From NCBI GenBank assembly GCA_027422505.1, contig JAPQWV010000002.1, positions 22,918,501-22,982,500 of the forward strand: a stretch of 64,000 nucleotides of DNA, read 5' to 3'. Shown here one piece after another: positions 45,360 to 55,026 of this stretch. The position numbers were made by a program, and so were the translations under genes. The stretch comes from Craterostigma plantagineum. Lineage: Eukaryota; Streptophyta; Magnoliopsida; Lamiales; Linderniaceae. Every line of letters begins with the position of its first letter. Within the stretch, counting starts at the first letter, position 1. The notes beneath the pieces are model-generated. The model ran no database searches and was not told the origin of the DNA. It saw nothing but the letters and a program-made list of their open reading frames with translations.

Positions 45360-45667
45360 CAGACGAAGACCACGCAAGAAGAAGCCGCCGAAGCTCCAGC
45401 GCCCCCCTCCGCGACCTCCGCCGAACCTCAAGGACCTGTGCCCGCCGCCGCCGACCAGCCCCCTCCGCGACACGCCGGCCCGCCTCGACCTGCTATTCTC
45501 CGCCGCCCGCCGCCCCCCTCGTCGACGTTTGCTGCCCGCTGCCGTCCCGGCTCGACGAGGTCCTCCGCCTCGACCAGCTACCCCGCGAACCGTCGTCCCG
45601 CCTCTACGAGTTCCTCCGCCGTAGCCCCCTCGACCCGCTGCCTGCTGCCGCCTTGACCCTCCGCCGC
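45360..45667. other. Very GC-rich segment of unknown origin within the MULE
   Basis: About 300 bases of CCGCC/CGACC-rich sequence, unlike the AT-rich surroundings. It continues after the nested MITE at 46479-46675. Open frames here are by-products of composition (Pro/Ala/Arg runs). It could be captured host DNA or an amplified simple sequence. Confidence 0.5.
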
Positions 45668-46478
45668 TAGGGCTGGGAAAAAATATCGAAATACCGAAAT
45701 ACCGTCCTTATCGTATCGAATCGTATCGAAAAGATCGAAAATTTTGGTATACCGAAATTTTTGGTAAGGTATGATACCGTACCGAAAATTTTCGGTACGG
45801 TAATGGTATGAAAATTTTAAAAATAAGGTATACCGATTATACCGAAATACCGAAATACTAAATTTTTTTAATATTATATATATATACACACCTATATATA
45901 TTATATTATTTCAAAAAATATAAAATGAAAAATTAAGGAGCTTCTCAAACTTATTTAGCCAATAAATTATTAACTTATACACAACTTTCTAATATTAGGC
46001 CCACCATATATTACTTATGTAACTCAAGTAACGTTTAATTTTTGCCCTTTTTTCATGATTTTGAAAGCGTGAAGATGCAATGCAATCTTCACTAATTTTT
46101 TAAGGTTATGTAAAGTTTTTTGCCTTACTAAGAGACTGGCTAAAATATGTAAATTATTTAAGGTTAAAAATCTTTTTTTTGAAAATTTGGTATTAATAAT
46201 CTATCTTATTGGGGCCTAAGGGGTTTGAATTTGATTAAAAATTCCAACACATCGAATTAACGAGTTACGAGACATGCACGGTAAAAAACCCTCCGTGTGA
46301 ATGGTATAGAAGGTATGATACCGATACCATACCGAAATTTCGGTATGATACCGTATCGAAATTTAAGGTATACCAAAATTTTGGTATGGTATTGGTATGA
46401 TTTTTTTGGATACCGAAATTTCGGTACGGTATACGGTATCACAGTTTTGGTACGGTATACCGTACCGAACCACCCCTA
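45668..46478. mobile_element. hAT-type MITE nested in the MULE
   Basis: The element starts TAGGGCTGGGAAAAAATATC and ends GTACCGAACCACCCCTA. The flanking octamers TCCGCCGC (45660-45667) and CCCGCCGC (46479-46486) match at 7 of 8. Sub-terminal zones repeat ATACCGAAAT / ATTTCGGTAT. No protein is encoded. Confidence 0.8.
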
Positions 46479-46486
46479 CCCGCCGC

Positions 46487-46675
46487 CAGCCGCATCCCGC
46501 CGAATCCCGTCGCCGCCTGCTGCCGCCTAGACCCGCCGCCGCCAGCCGCGTCCCGCCGAATCCCGTCGCCGCCTGCTGCCGCCTTGACCCGCCGCCGCCA
46601 GACGCGTCCCGTCGAATCTCGTCGCCGCCTGCTGCCGCCTTGACCCGCCGCTGCCTGCTGCCGCCGTGAAATAGA
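46487..46675. repeat. 56 bp GC-rich tandem repeat, about three copies
   Basis: Units begin GCCGCCTGCTGCCGCC and contain CAGxCGCGTCCCGxCGAAT. Copies start at about 46513, 46569 and 46625, the last truncated. The array directly abuts the broken end of the transposase. Confidence 0.8.
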
Positions 46676-48327
46676 CGATTGCTCTTGCGGGTAGCATTCG
46701 AGCACCTTTTAATACCCCGTTAAGCCATTCTGAAATATTAGTCGTCATGACACCACATCGATAACCGCCGTCGTGTGCGAGCGTCCATTGCTCGACCCCT
46801 ACTTTTTCTAACCAAGGCTTCGCTTGTTCATTAATTTGCGCAATCAGAGGCATACTGCGATCGAATGTATCCAATGTTGGCGCAGTACCGGCTCTATGAT
46901 ATAGATCCTTCAATTGTTGATCTATGAATTTTTTGTAAAAGTTTGACTTTACATGACAAAGACAGAAGCGATGCACTCCATTTGGTGGACGAAAGAATTC
47001 AGTGGCTTCTACTATTCCCGTAAGACCTGTACACACCATATACGCCACTAAAAATAACTGATTTACGAAAATAACGAGTAAATTACATTACTAAGATTAA
47101 ATACCTGTGTGACTATCCGAAATAAGGCAAACCGATTGATTCTCTAGAACAAATATGTTCAAATTAGTAAGGAACCAAGTCCATGAGTGTGTACTTTCTT
47201 ACGTGACAATGGCAAACGCCAGGGAAAGACATTTTGGTTGGTGTCCAGCGACGTAGCAATCAGTAATTTGTGTCTATATTTGGAGTATAAATGCGTACCA
47301 TCGACACAAACAACTTTTCGACAATGTTTGAAACCATCGATGCTCGGTTTAAAAGCCCAAAAAAATACCCGAGCACGAAGTGTCCAGGTTCCCTTGTCTG
47401 CAGATTCAGCCACCTCGCGATTGTCCCTGGATTGTAATGCTGCAACGCCTTCATAAATGTTGGGAGTTTGGTAACAGAATCTTCCCACGTACCGTAAACA
47501 TTTTTCATCTCTCTTTTCAGTCCATGCCAAGCTTGAATATACGAGATGTCATGGCCATATTTATCTTTCACGAGCTGTTGGACGTTCTTGGGTAGGAACT
47601 GCGGATCGATTTTCACAATTCCAACCAACAAATCAGCAATAAAATGTTTAGAGATATTACGGTGTGTGCTCGCCAGCTCAGTCATAGAATATGTGTGTGG
47701 TCCTTCAAATTTTGTAACAGACCAGTAACCATTTTTTGGCTTGAAGGATGCCCTCAGTCTCCATGGGCAATCAGTCGTATGATTACACTGGACACTCCAA
47801 CGTGTGTTGCTGCTCTCGTTGACGTGATACTCGCATCTAGTAACCCTGATCGAAAGATCTTCGACGGCACGTTGTAAATGTTTTTTAGTTTGAAAAATCA
47901 TACCTCGACAAAACATAGGGTTATCTCTGTCGTAAAACTCCCCGTAACCATCGTAGTCGTCACCTCCAGGAGGTGGCATTTGGTACGTTTGGAAAAATGG
48001 GACGGATTGAAACAGCGTTGGAGCAGCAAAGTCCAGCGGAGTCTTTTCATCGGGTGCATCGTCATCGTCGTTGGGATCGGGTAACTCGAACAGTGGATCT
48101 TCATCGTCCGCTTTCGAGTCACTAACATCAACATCTTCCTCTGGTTCTGGCACGAAATTTGGCTCAGGTTCTGACACGGATTCTGGCATATTGAATGAAA
48201 CAACAAGCGCCGGCATCTCCAGAGAAACATTACTGAACCCTGCCGTAACTGAGAGAATGTCGGGAAAATCCGGATAGGTATAACTCAAAGAACCCACTTC
48301 AAAATTCCGATGAGGCTCTTCGTTCAA
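46676..48327 (-). pseudogene. MuDR-family (MURA-like) transposase, C-terminus replaced
   Basis: The N-terminal part (48327-47450) has an acidic leader and the MuDR DNA-binding region (GMIFQTKKHLQRAVEDLSIR, RCEYHVNESSNTRWSVQC, CPWRLRASFKPKNGYWSV). After a frameshift near 47430 the DDE core continues (RVFFWAFKPSIDGFKHCR, VVCVDGTHLYSKYRHKLLIA), then, after an intron-like or deleted stretch at 47050-47160, NGVHRFCLCHVKSNFYKKF and MTTNISEWLNGVLKGARMLP. It ends at 46676 in the GC repeat, so the SWIM zinc finger expected next is missing. Also frameshifted; inactive. Confidence 0.85.
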
Positions 48328-48739
48328 ATCAAAATTTGAATTTTCAACTATTTCAACAAAAACCTCAACATAATTGTTCTCCGAATCGGGATGGATGAAA
48401 AATAGTAAATCGTTGTCGTGGAGATTCAGAATAACTGATGAAAAAGGCGAGAATGTTGAAAGTATTCATTTTTCGCCTGCACAATTAACGAACAGCGATT
48501 GCTATGAGCACCGGTAATTTCGAACAACAACAACATAAACTCCGAAAACTGGTGTTGCGACAAATTCGCCTACATGCAATAGACGAATACTATATTTAAT
48601 GATAGAAGCGAATGATTGAATTATTTCACCGCCGAAATATACTAAGACTTGTACACTACTCGACACCATTTTGTGTTGTGTTTTAAAAATCGAAAGGGGT
48701 TTTTGTGTTGTGTTTTAAAAATCGAAAGGGGGGTATTTA

Positions 48740-49270
48740 TAGAGATGTAAGTCGTATCTATTACATATGAGTTACTTGCATTTTCGCGCAACATGCAACT
48801 CTCACGTAACTCGTATCTATTACATACGAGTTACTCGAATTATTGCATGCATTATTGCCAACTCGTACGTAACTCATATTTAGTTTTTACGAGCTACTCG
48901 CATTATTGTTCTGACACTGCATGGCCATGCAGGTTGGTCGGCCACGCACATAACTCGTATGCCCTTTTTACGAGTTAGCAACTCGTAGGCCGTTTATACG
49001 AGTTACGTTCAAATATTTTTACCACGTCAGGTCAGCGCGCCACCGTGTAGTAACTCGTATGCAAATCATACGAGTTGCTAACTCGTAAAAAAGACATACG
49101 AGGTACAAGCCACGTCAGGTCAGCGGGCCACCTGGCAGGAGTAACTCGTATGAAATAGATACGAGTTACTAACTCGTAAAATATTCATACGAAAACTCTA
49201 TTTTATTAATGATTTCCGTTTTACGTTTATTTCGTTAATGCTTTTTTTGGTTTATTTTATTAAAAATACC
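48740..49270. repeat. Right sub-terminal array and inverted repeat of the MULE
   Basis: At least fifteen copies of ACTCGTA or TACGAGT in alternating orientation (48750-49180), often as 25-35 bp hairpin pairs, followed by the AT-rich terminal 90 bases. Two copies of a CACGTCAGGTCAGCGxGCCACC block lie at about 49023-49046 and 49111-49134. Confidence 0.85.
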
Positions 49271-49280
49271 GAAAGTAAAA

Positions 49281-49573
49281 TATAGTAACAATAAAAATAA
49301 TAATAATAATAATAATGAAATTGAGAGAACTATATGACACCAGGAACAATATCAATTAATGGAAATATGATATCAATATAATATAAGCCATGACGAAATT
49401 AAGGCTTATTTTAATATTAGATTTTCTACACAACATCCTAGTTTTCAAAAGCCATGACATTGTTCATTCGACTATTGGACACTTGTTCCCATTATTACCA
49501 GATACTTGTATTTGTAAAGAAATATTTAATATGTCTTCTTTTTGTGAAAAGAAAAAGATGTTATTTATAAAAT
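49281..49573. other. AT-rich spacer between two elements
   Basis: No gene is seen. A short (AAT)n run lies at about 49289-49316. Confidence 0.6.
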
Positions 49574-50646
49574 TTTATGGCTTAATTATTATTTTGGTTC
49601 CATAACTTCGGGGGTGTGGCACGGCACTATAGGGGCATATAAGTTAGGTGATGCATTACAGGAACAATAAATTTCGAAAATAAGCATTTTTATGACATTA
49701 TACGACCCGACCCGTGTTTTGGCTCAAATTTGCTTACGTGTCATATATATTTACCATCTCTCATCCAAGTGGCCAGTCACGTCATAAAAAAAACAGATTA
49801 GCGACGGATTAGAGACGAAATTATCCATCGCTAAACTGCGGTCACAAACCTAACTTCGTCGCAAATATCCGTCGCTTCACGACGGACAGTCCGTCGCTAA
49901 GGGAGGGGAAAAAATAAAAAATAAAATAAAATACAGCTCCGACAGCCTGTTGGCCGCGGTGCCAACCTCGCCAGTTTTGCACCGACCACGCGTCGCTTCC
50001 CTCCCACGCTAGATCCGCTGCTGAGCGGCCGCCCATGAACCCTCTTGCCACTGCAGCGTTCTTTCCTTGCCAGATCCGCCGTCGAGGAGCGCCCATTCTG
50101 CCCTCTCACCATCGCAACCACCTTCACTCGCCCAAATCCGCCGCCGCTAACACCTTCTATCGCTAGATCCGCCGCCCAGCGGCCCTCTCACCACAACCCC
50201 TACCTTCAATTGCCGGTCCGCCACCCGGAAAATCCGCCCATCAGCCCTTCTTGCCAGATCCGCCGCCACAACAGCCGGTCGCCACCAAATCCGGCAGATC
50301 CTACCAGCTGAGTAAAGAAGAACAAGAAGAATGAAGGCGATGCAAAGAGAGAGAGATGAGTGGGGTAGGGATAATGAAAAGAATGAGAGAGGGAGAATAA
50401 GTGAGATCGAATTTTTCTTTTTAATTTTTAATTTCCATCTTTTTTTAATTTCCATTGTGACGTTTTTAATGACGTTGCTGGTATGTATATGCCACGTCAG
50501 CGGATTTGAGACAAAATACGGTCGGGGCATATAATGTCCTAAAAATGCTTATTTGAAAGTTATTGTCCCTATAATGCACCACCTAAGTTATGTGTCCCTA
50601 TAATGCCACACCCCCTAAGTTATGTGACCACAAAAATAATTAAGCC
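49574..50646. mobile_element. Non-autonomous MULE-like element with long inverted repeats and GC-rich filler
   Basis: The ends mirror each other for about 130 bases: GGCTTAATTATT, CATAACTT(C/A)GGGGGTGTGGCA, TAGGTGxTGCATTA and AATAAGCATTTTTA. TTTATAAAAT flanks both sides (49564-49573 and 50647-50656). Inside is a segment rich in GCGACGGA/TCCGTCGC inverted motifs (49798-49902) and a GC-rich stretch (49940-50310) with repeated AGATCCGCCG, which may be captured gene sequence. No transposase. Confidence 0.75.
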
Positions 50647-50748
50647 TTTATAAAATACTCTGAAACTATAATTGTCAGATTATGAACTGTTGGGGTATTT
50701 CCTTTTACTGCATGAAAAAAATGCGGCCCATTGTTCCGTAGTAGAAGA

Positions 50749-51402
50749 CAGGGTTGGAAACCAATCGAATCGAGTCGAATATCATATTCTATTTGTATTC
50801 TTTTATTTTTCGAATATTCATATTCGTATTCTTTTATTATTTGAATACTAAAATTTCATCTTCGATTTGATAATATATTCGAATATATTAGCGAATATTC
50901 GAATATTCAGATACAAATAATTTCTTTTTCAGGTCTTAAAAGAAAAATAAAGCAAAAAAAATACATAGTCGATCAAATATGCGGCTACGACATTAAAAAA
51001 AACATGGCAAAACACATCATTAGTTTATCCAATACATCGTACGAAAGAAGCAATTCAATCCGTCTAGGGCTGCATTACTTTTAATAGTTTAACTATTTTC
51101 ATTTAAATCATGTGGGCTTTTCACTTTGAGCCATATATATTCTTTTAGGTATTTGATTCATATTAATATGTTACTTTAATTACAAGATTTATAATATATT
51201 ATATTATTTAATATATTTATTATATTATTCGAATTGAATATTCGAAAAAGATTCGAAATGAATATTGCTATGTTGTATTCGTATTCGAAAATTATTAGAA
51301 TAAAAAAAAAAATTTATTCAGATTTTGATTTTCTAATATTTCGAATCCGAATCTTAAATTTCGAATCGAATTTTCGAATGAATCGATTCATTTGCAACCC
51401 TA
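50749..51402. mobile_element. hAT-type MITE with ATTCGAATAT sub-terminal motifs
   Basis: It starts CAGGGTTGGAAACCAATCGA and ends TCATTTGCAACCCTA. The flanking octamers GTAGAAGA (50741-50748) and CTAGAAGA (51403-51410) match at 7 of 8. Both ends are dense in ATTCGAATAT/TCGAAT motifs. Non-coding. Confidence 0.8.
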
Positions 51403-51596
51403 CTAGAAGATTATTAGATATGCCCCGTTTTTTCATTTTCAGTAGAACAAACGGCTAGTTACTACATCCTCGTTGACTATGTAACTTTGTTAATGTCGTT
51501 TAGAAGTAAAAGACATAGTTATTACAAAAAAAATCAGTTAGTAAGGTAGGAACTGTCGTATGAATAAATTTTTTCTAGTTGTAGAACTAAAACATA

Positions 51597-51834
51597 CTCC
51601 CTCTGTTCTAAACAGAAAGTCGTTTAAATTAAGACATGGGTTAAAATGTCTTTTTAGACCTTCATCAATATCTGCCAAGTAATTATTGTTTTTTGTATTG
51701 AACCTTGTGTTGTTATTTAATATGGGGGCAATTTTGGAAATTTACACATATATATTTTTTGAAAATGCGCTAACGACTTCCTTTTGAGAACAAAAGATAT
51801 GTAGATCGAGTTTCTGTTTAGAAGGGAAGGGGAA
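51597..51834. mobile_element. Stowaway-like MITE
   Basis: The left end CTCCCTCTGTTCTAAACAGA and the inverse of the right end (TTCCCCTTCCCTTCTAAACAGA) form the inverted repeat, with TA on each side. This is typical of Tc1/mariner-derived Stowaway MITEs. Confidence 0.65.
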
Positions 51835-52807
51835 TATAATGAACGATTTACAGATAGAGTTTCGAGAAACGTGAAGCTAAAATAAATAAAACTTGTATGT
51901 ATTATGGTCATTTTCTCATAGGATTCCTCTCAACTCAAGCCCCATGTGTGAACTCAAACATTTTTTGACTTGCAATAAATTAAGATAGTTTACATTTATT
52001 TATATTTGCAGTCTATGCATTGGATTCCTTGTCACGAAAACCAACCCAATTATGTGACTCTACGAACATACATTTTGTGAATTACTTCGTTGCTTTAATT
52101 TAATATCGTTCTTGCTCGTGTTTGAGGTTCCAAAGCATTATTTTAGGCGTGTATGAAATCCATGGTTTAGTTAATTGACCAATATTGCAAGTTCATCTAG
52201 AAGGAAAGCAATATATAATTTGATAAATTTATAAAGTACGCACGTAAACTTAAAATTTGATAAATGGTTAGATCAGATAAAGTTGGTACGTAAACTCTAT
52301 TATTTTGACTTTGACTAATGTTGGGCATTTGAAATTAGATCTGATATTTAAGTCGACACGCTTTTGACTACAGCGATTGATGATCTTACGCAGTCGCCAT
52401 TACAATTCAAAATATAAAATGAAGTTAGTCAACCACTTACTGCATTCATAACTAGTAAAATTTAGTCCAGCCATCATTAAAAGCTCTTTCAAAACTTAAT
52501 CAAGATTAATCAAATTACGAATATTCAACTTCAATGACATTTTAAAGATTTAATTTGAACGACAAGATGTGGTGTGGCCTACGAAATATTGTGGCAAACA
52601 AGCACCACGAGTTAAATAATGTAATTTGGAAAGAGGCCAATCAATCATGGCCTCAACCGTAGAATATTAATTCATAATTCTACGATTTTAGTCAAATGAA
52701 ATTTTTCATCTTCAAGCGTGTTGACTTTTTCTTTTTACGCGGACTATCTAAGATTGACCGTCTTCAGTACCACTTACTTACAGTGCATGAAAGTCATCGA
52801 ACTCTAA
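51835..52807. other. AT-rich intergenic sequence
   Basis: No gene, repeat array or RNA gene is recognised here. Confidence 0.5.
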
Positions 52808-53438
52808 ACATAGACATGTTCAAACGGTTCACGGTTACGGTTCACGGTTATAACCGTCGGTTTACGGTTAGTGAAAATCTCAAACCGTAACCGAACCGCG
52901 GTAACCACGGTTACGGTTACGGTTTGTAACCGTAATCGCCGGTTACGGTTACGGTTTGAATCCCCGGTTTACGGTTTTAATTAAATTTTTTTATTTTATT
53001 TATAAAAAAAAACAAAAAATAATCACTTAAGTAAACTAAAGAAATTCATTTATTTAATAATGTCGAAAATTATAAGAAAACACAATTACTTCTTAGATTT
53101 TGTAAGAAAAAATACAATCGCTCAATCTTCGTTTAATAATAATATTACAACACTTTTAGATATTTTGAGAAAGATGCATTGCTTACAGAAATTCGATAAT
53201 GTGTTTGATTTTAACTTGAGAATTAAGAGCAAAAAATTCTGTGAAAATTTATACAAATTCTACACATATTTATAGAACTATAGCATGAAAAAAATAAAAA
53301 TGGAACTAACAAAAATGATGACGGTAACATGAGAGTCAATTAGAAGAAAGAAAAAACTGAAAAATAAAAAGAAAATGTGAGTGAGAATATAGGATTATTA
53401 CGGTTACGGTTTTTTGAACCTTCTGAACACGTCTACGT
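52808..53438. mobile_element. MITE with CGGTTACGGTT sub-terminal repeats
   Basis: The terminal regions ACATAGACATGTTCAAACGG and the inverse of ACGTAGACGTGTTCAGAAGG are inverted copies. The left end carries many CGGTTACGG/CCGTAACCG motifs and the right end two. I could not define a clean target duplication. The interior is AT-rich with an accidental 71-codon open frame. Confidence 0.6.
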
Positions 53439-53593
53439 AGGAATAGGATTCTATTCCAACGCGCACTAAATGATTCACATTAAACCCTTTAAGTGATTTA
53501 ATTAAGGAGGAAAAAAAATTGAGAAACCAAAAGAAACAATTCAGTTCAGGCCATGTAAAAGATTCATTTGCCATGGAATTGTTGCTTTCTTCC

Positions 53594-53636
<43 letters not shown>

Positions 53637-53929
53637 ATACATATATGTATGCAGTAAGCACACGTGTGATGTGAGTGGGGTAGACAAAGAAAATTACACA
53701 AGCTGAAGTGAAATTGTTCAAACTTAAAATAAAGAAGTCATCGACAAAAAAACATATGGATGTATACGTTATTACATACCAAATGGCCAAAACGACTCAA
53801 GATTAAATCGAAGCTAATCACTACTTATGTAATATGTAAATACGTATTTCACATGTTGCAGTCTAATTGCATTGCGGCAAACTTAAAAAAAAAAAATAAG
53901 ACAAGTACAATGAACAGCCTTTAGTAACC
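53439..53929. other. SMR 3' flank with (ATT)n microsatellite
   Basis: No gene. A perfect (ATT)n tract of about 12 units lies at 53597-53634. The segment next to 53930 would be the 3'UTR of the SMR gene. Confidence 0.55.
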
Positions 53930-54401
53930 TTAATCACGAGAAATTTTATTACTTAGCTCTCTCTCAGTCTCAGCACAGTGTATGAACACAGACTCTAAAT
54001 CTGAAGGGTTAAAGAACTCCACTCCATTAGAACGAAGGGAAGCCGACGAAGATGGTCGTCTCTTCCTCGGCGCAGGCGGGCACGTCAGAAGCTCGGGTAT
54101 CTTTGACTCACGCGCCGTGGGCGTCGTCGGACACGCGCCGCCGTCGAGAAGGCAAATCTCTGTAGTCTTTATGGTAGATATTGGTTTTTTTTGGTGGAAC
54201 CTTTACTGAAATCCCAGCTATTACTGCCCATTTCTTCTTCTCCGTATCTTTCCTCACTTCAAGTTGAGGCTTCGTCTTCTTCTTCTTCTTCTTCTTCTTC
54301 TTCTTCTTCTTCTTCTTCTTCTTCTTCTTCTTCTTCTTCTTCTTCTTCTTCTTCTTCTTCTTCTTCTTCTTCTTCTTCTTCTTCTCGTCAGAAAAACCCA
54401 T
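53930..54401 (-). pseudogene. SIAMESE-related (SMR) cyclin-dependent kinase inhibitor with polylysine insert and frameshift
   Basis: The ATG is at 54401 (MGFSDE). Next come 36 AAG codons (54383-54276), then TKPQLEVRKDTEKKKWAVIA and [10 protein letters not shown]. The frame breaks in a run of eight A on the minus strand (54192-54185). One base offset later it continues as [31 protein letters not shown] and [14 protein letters not shown], ending at TAA 53930. The TPT-x-[11 protein letters not shown] and EFFxPxDLE-F blocks, in this order, define plant SMR proteins, which bind CDK-cyclin complexes and promote arrest or endoreduplication. MGFS plus W-AVIAGIS recalls the SMR6-like subgroup. Without the Lys run the length (about 115 aa) is normal. 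The shift could be a true mutation, a sequencing error in a homopolymer or, less likely, a polymorphic allele. Divergent from CDT2. Confidence 0.85.
54276..54383 (-). repeat. (AAG)36 coding microsatellite
   Basis: A perfect trinucleotide tract in frame with the SMR start codon, encoding 36 Lys. On the plus strand it is (CTT)n. The long Ser, Leu and Phe open frames over this region are its other-frame readings. Confidence 0.95.
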
Positions 54402-54568
54402 TTCAAAGAAATCACCTTCTATTGCAGGAAATTTGTTTGTCCCCCTTGTAATAAAGGGTCGTTTTTTTCTGAAGGAAAATCCGGGGAGTATTAAAAAGCA
54501 AAGGAGTTGAAGACTCTTTCTTGGGTATTGTATATACTCTGTGCTTTCTGATGATTCTTAGTTTGCTT

Positions 54569-54599
<31 letters not shown>

Positions 54600-55026
54600 G
54601 GCAATCAGCGCTTTGAAGAGGAAGAGTTGTAATTTATAGTGGAATTGAAATGATAATATGATAAAATAAGTGGAGGAATAGAAATTAGGTTAATTTGCGG
54701 GGGCTAACCGAGAAATATTACAGCTTTGGCGCCAATATTAGGTGAATTAGTTAGCAACGGCTCTTATTCCCGCCCATTAGTGCAGTTTCCTGTTCTGGAT
54801 TTGGGTTTTCTTGATAACGTAATGGGCCTGTAAAAGTACGGCCCAAGCATTTGGTGTGTGAATAATAGAGATTAAAGAAGTATATACTGACCGCCAACGC
54901 CATAAAGAAATACAATTTCAAAATATTTCCCGCTTAATCAACAGCCTCGCGCCAAGCTACTATTCAACTCAACCCTAGCGATAAAGAAAAGCGGAGCATT
55001 AGAGAGTAGAGAGAAAGGGGTGAGAG
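54402..55026. promoter_or_regulatory. Shared divergent promoter of SMR and CDT2 with three E2F sites
   Basis: Between the two start codons lie TTTGGCGC (54725-54732, within the palindromic TTTGGCGCCAA), ATTCCCGC (54766-54773) and TTTCCCGC (54926-54933). All fit the plant E2F consensus WTTSSCSS. A (GA)n run at 54569-54595 probably lies in the SMR leader. A clear TATA box is lacking on the CDT2 side. E2F control would place expression at G1/S. Confidence 0.7.

Larger units (their letters stand above)
45101..49270 (-). mobile_element. MuDR-like MULE with long inverted repeats and a 9-10 bp duplication
   Basis: The ends GGTATTTTTATAAAATAAA (left) and the inverse of GGTATTTTTAATAAAATAAA (right) begin an inverted repeat that can be followed for at least 130 bases, with shared blocks AAGCATTAACGAAATAAA, ATTAATAAAA and TTTACGAGTTA. 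GGAAGTAAAA (45091-45100) and GAAAGTAAAA (49271-49280) flank it, a Mutator-type duplication with one mismatch. Inside, on the minus strand, are a decayed MURA-like transposase, a GC-rich segment and a nested hAT MITE. Confidence 0.88.

Noticed and set aside
45438..46705. GC-rich open frames (Pro/Ala/Arg-rich) as host genes
   Set aside because: They arise from composition and the 56 bp repeat, occur on both strands and are interrupted by a MITE.
47187..48277. Several plus-strand frames at 47187-48277
   Set aside because: Antisense shadows of the MuDR-like transposase, which has clear motifs on the minus strand.
54191..54494. Long plus-strand open frames rich in Ser or Leu over the CTT repeat
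   Set aside because: They are the other readings of the (AAG)36 tract; the minus strand carries recognisable SMR motifs on both sides.
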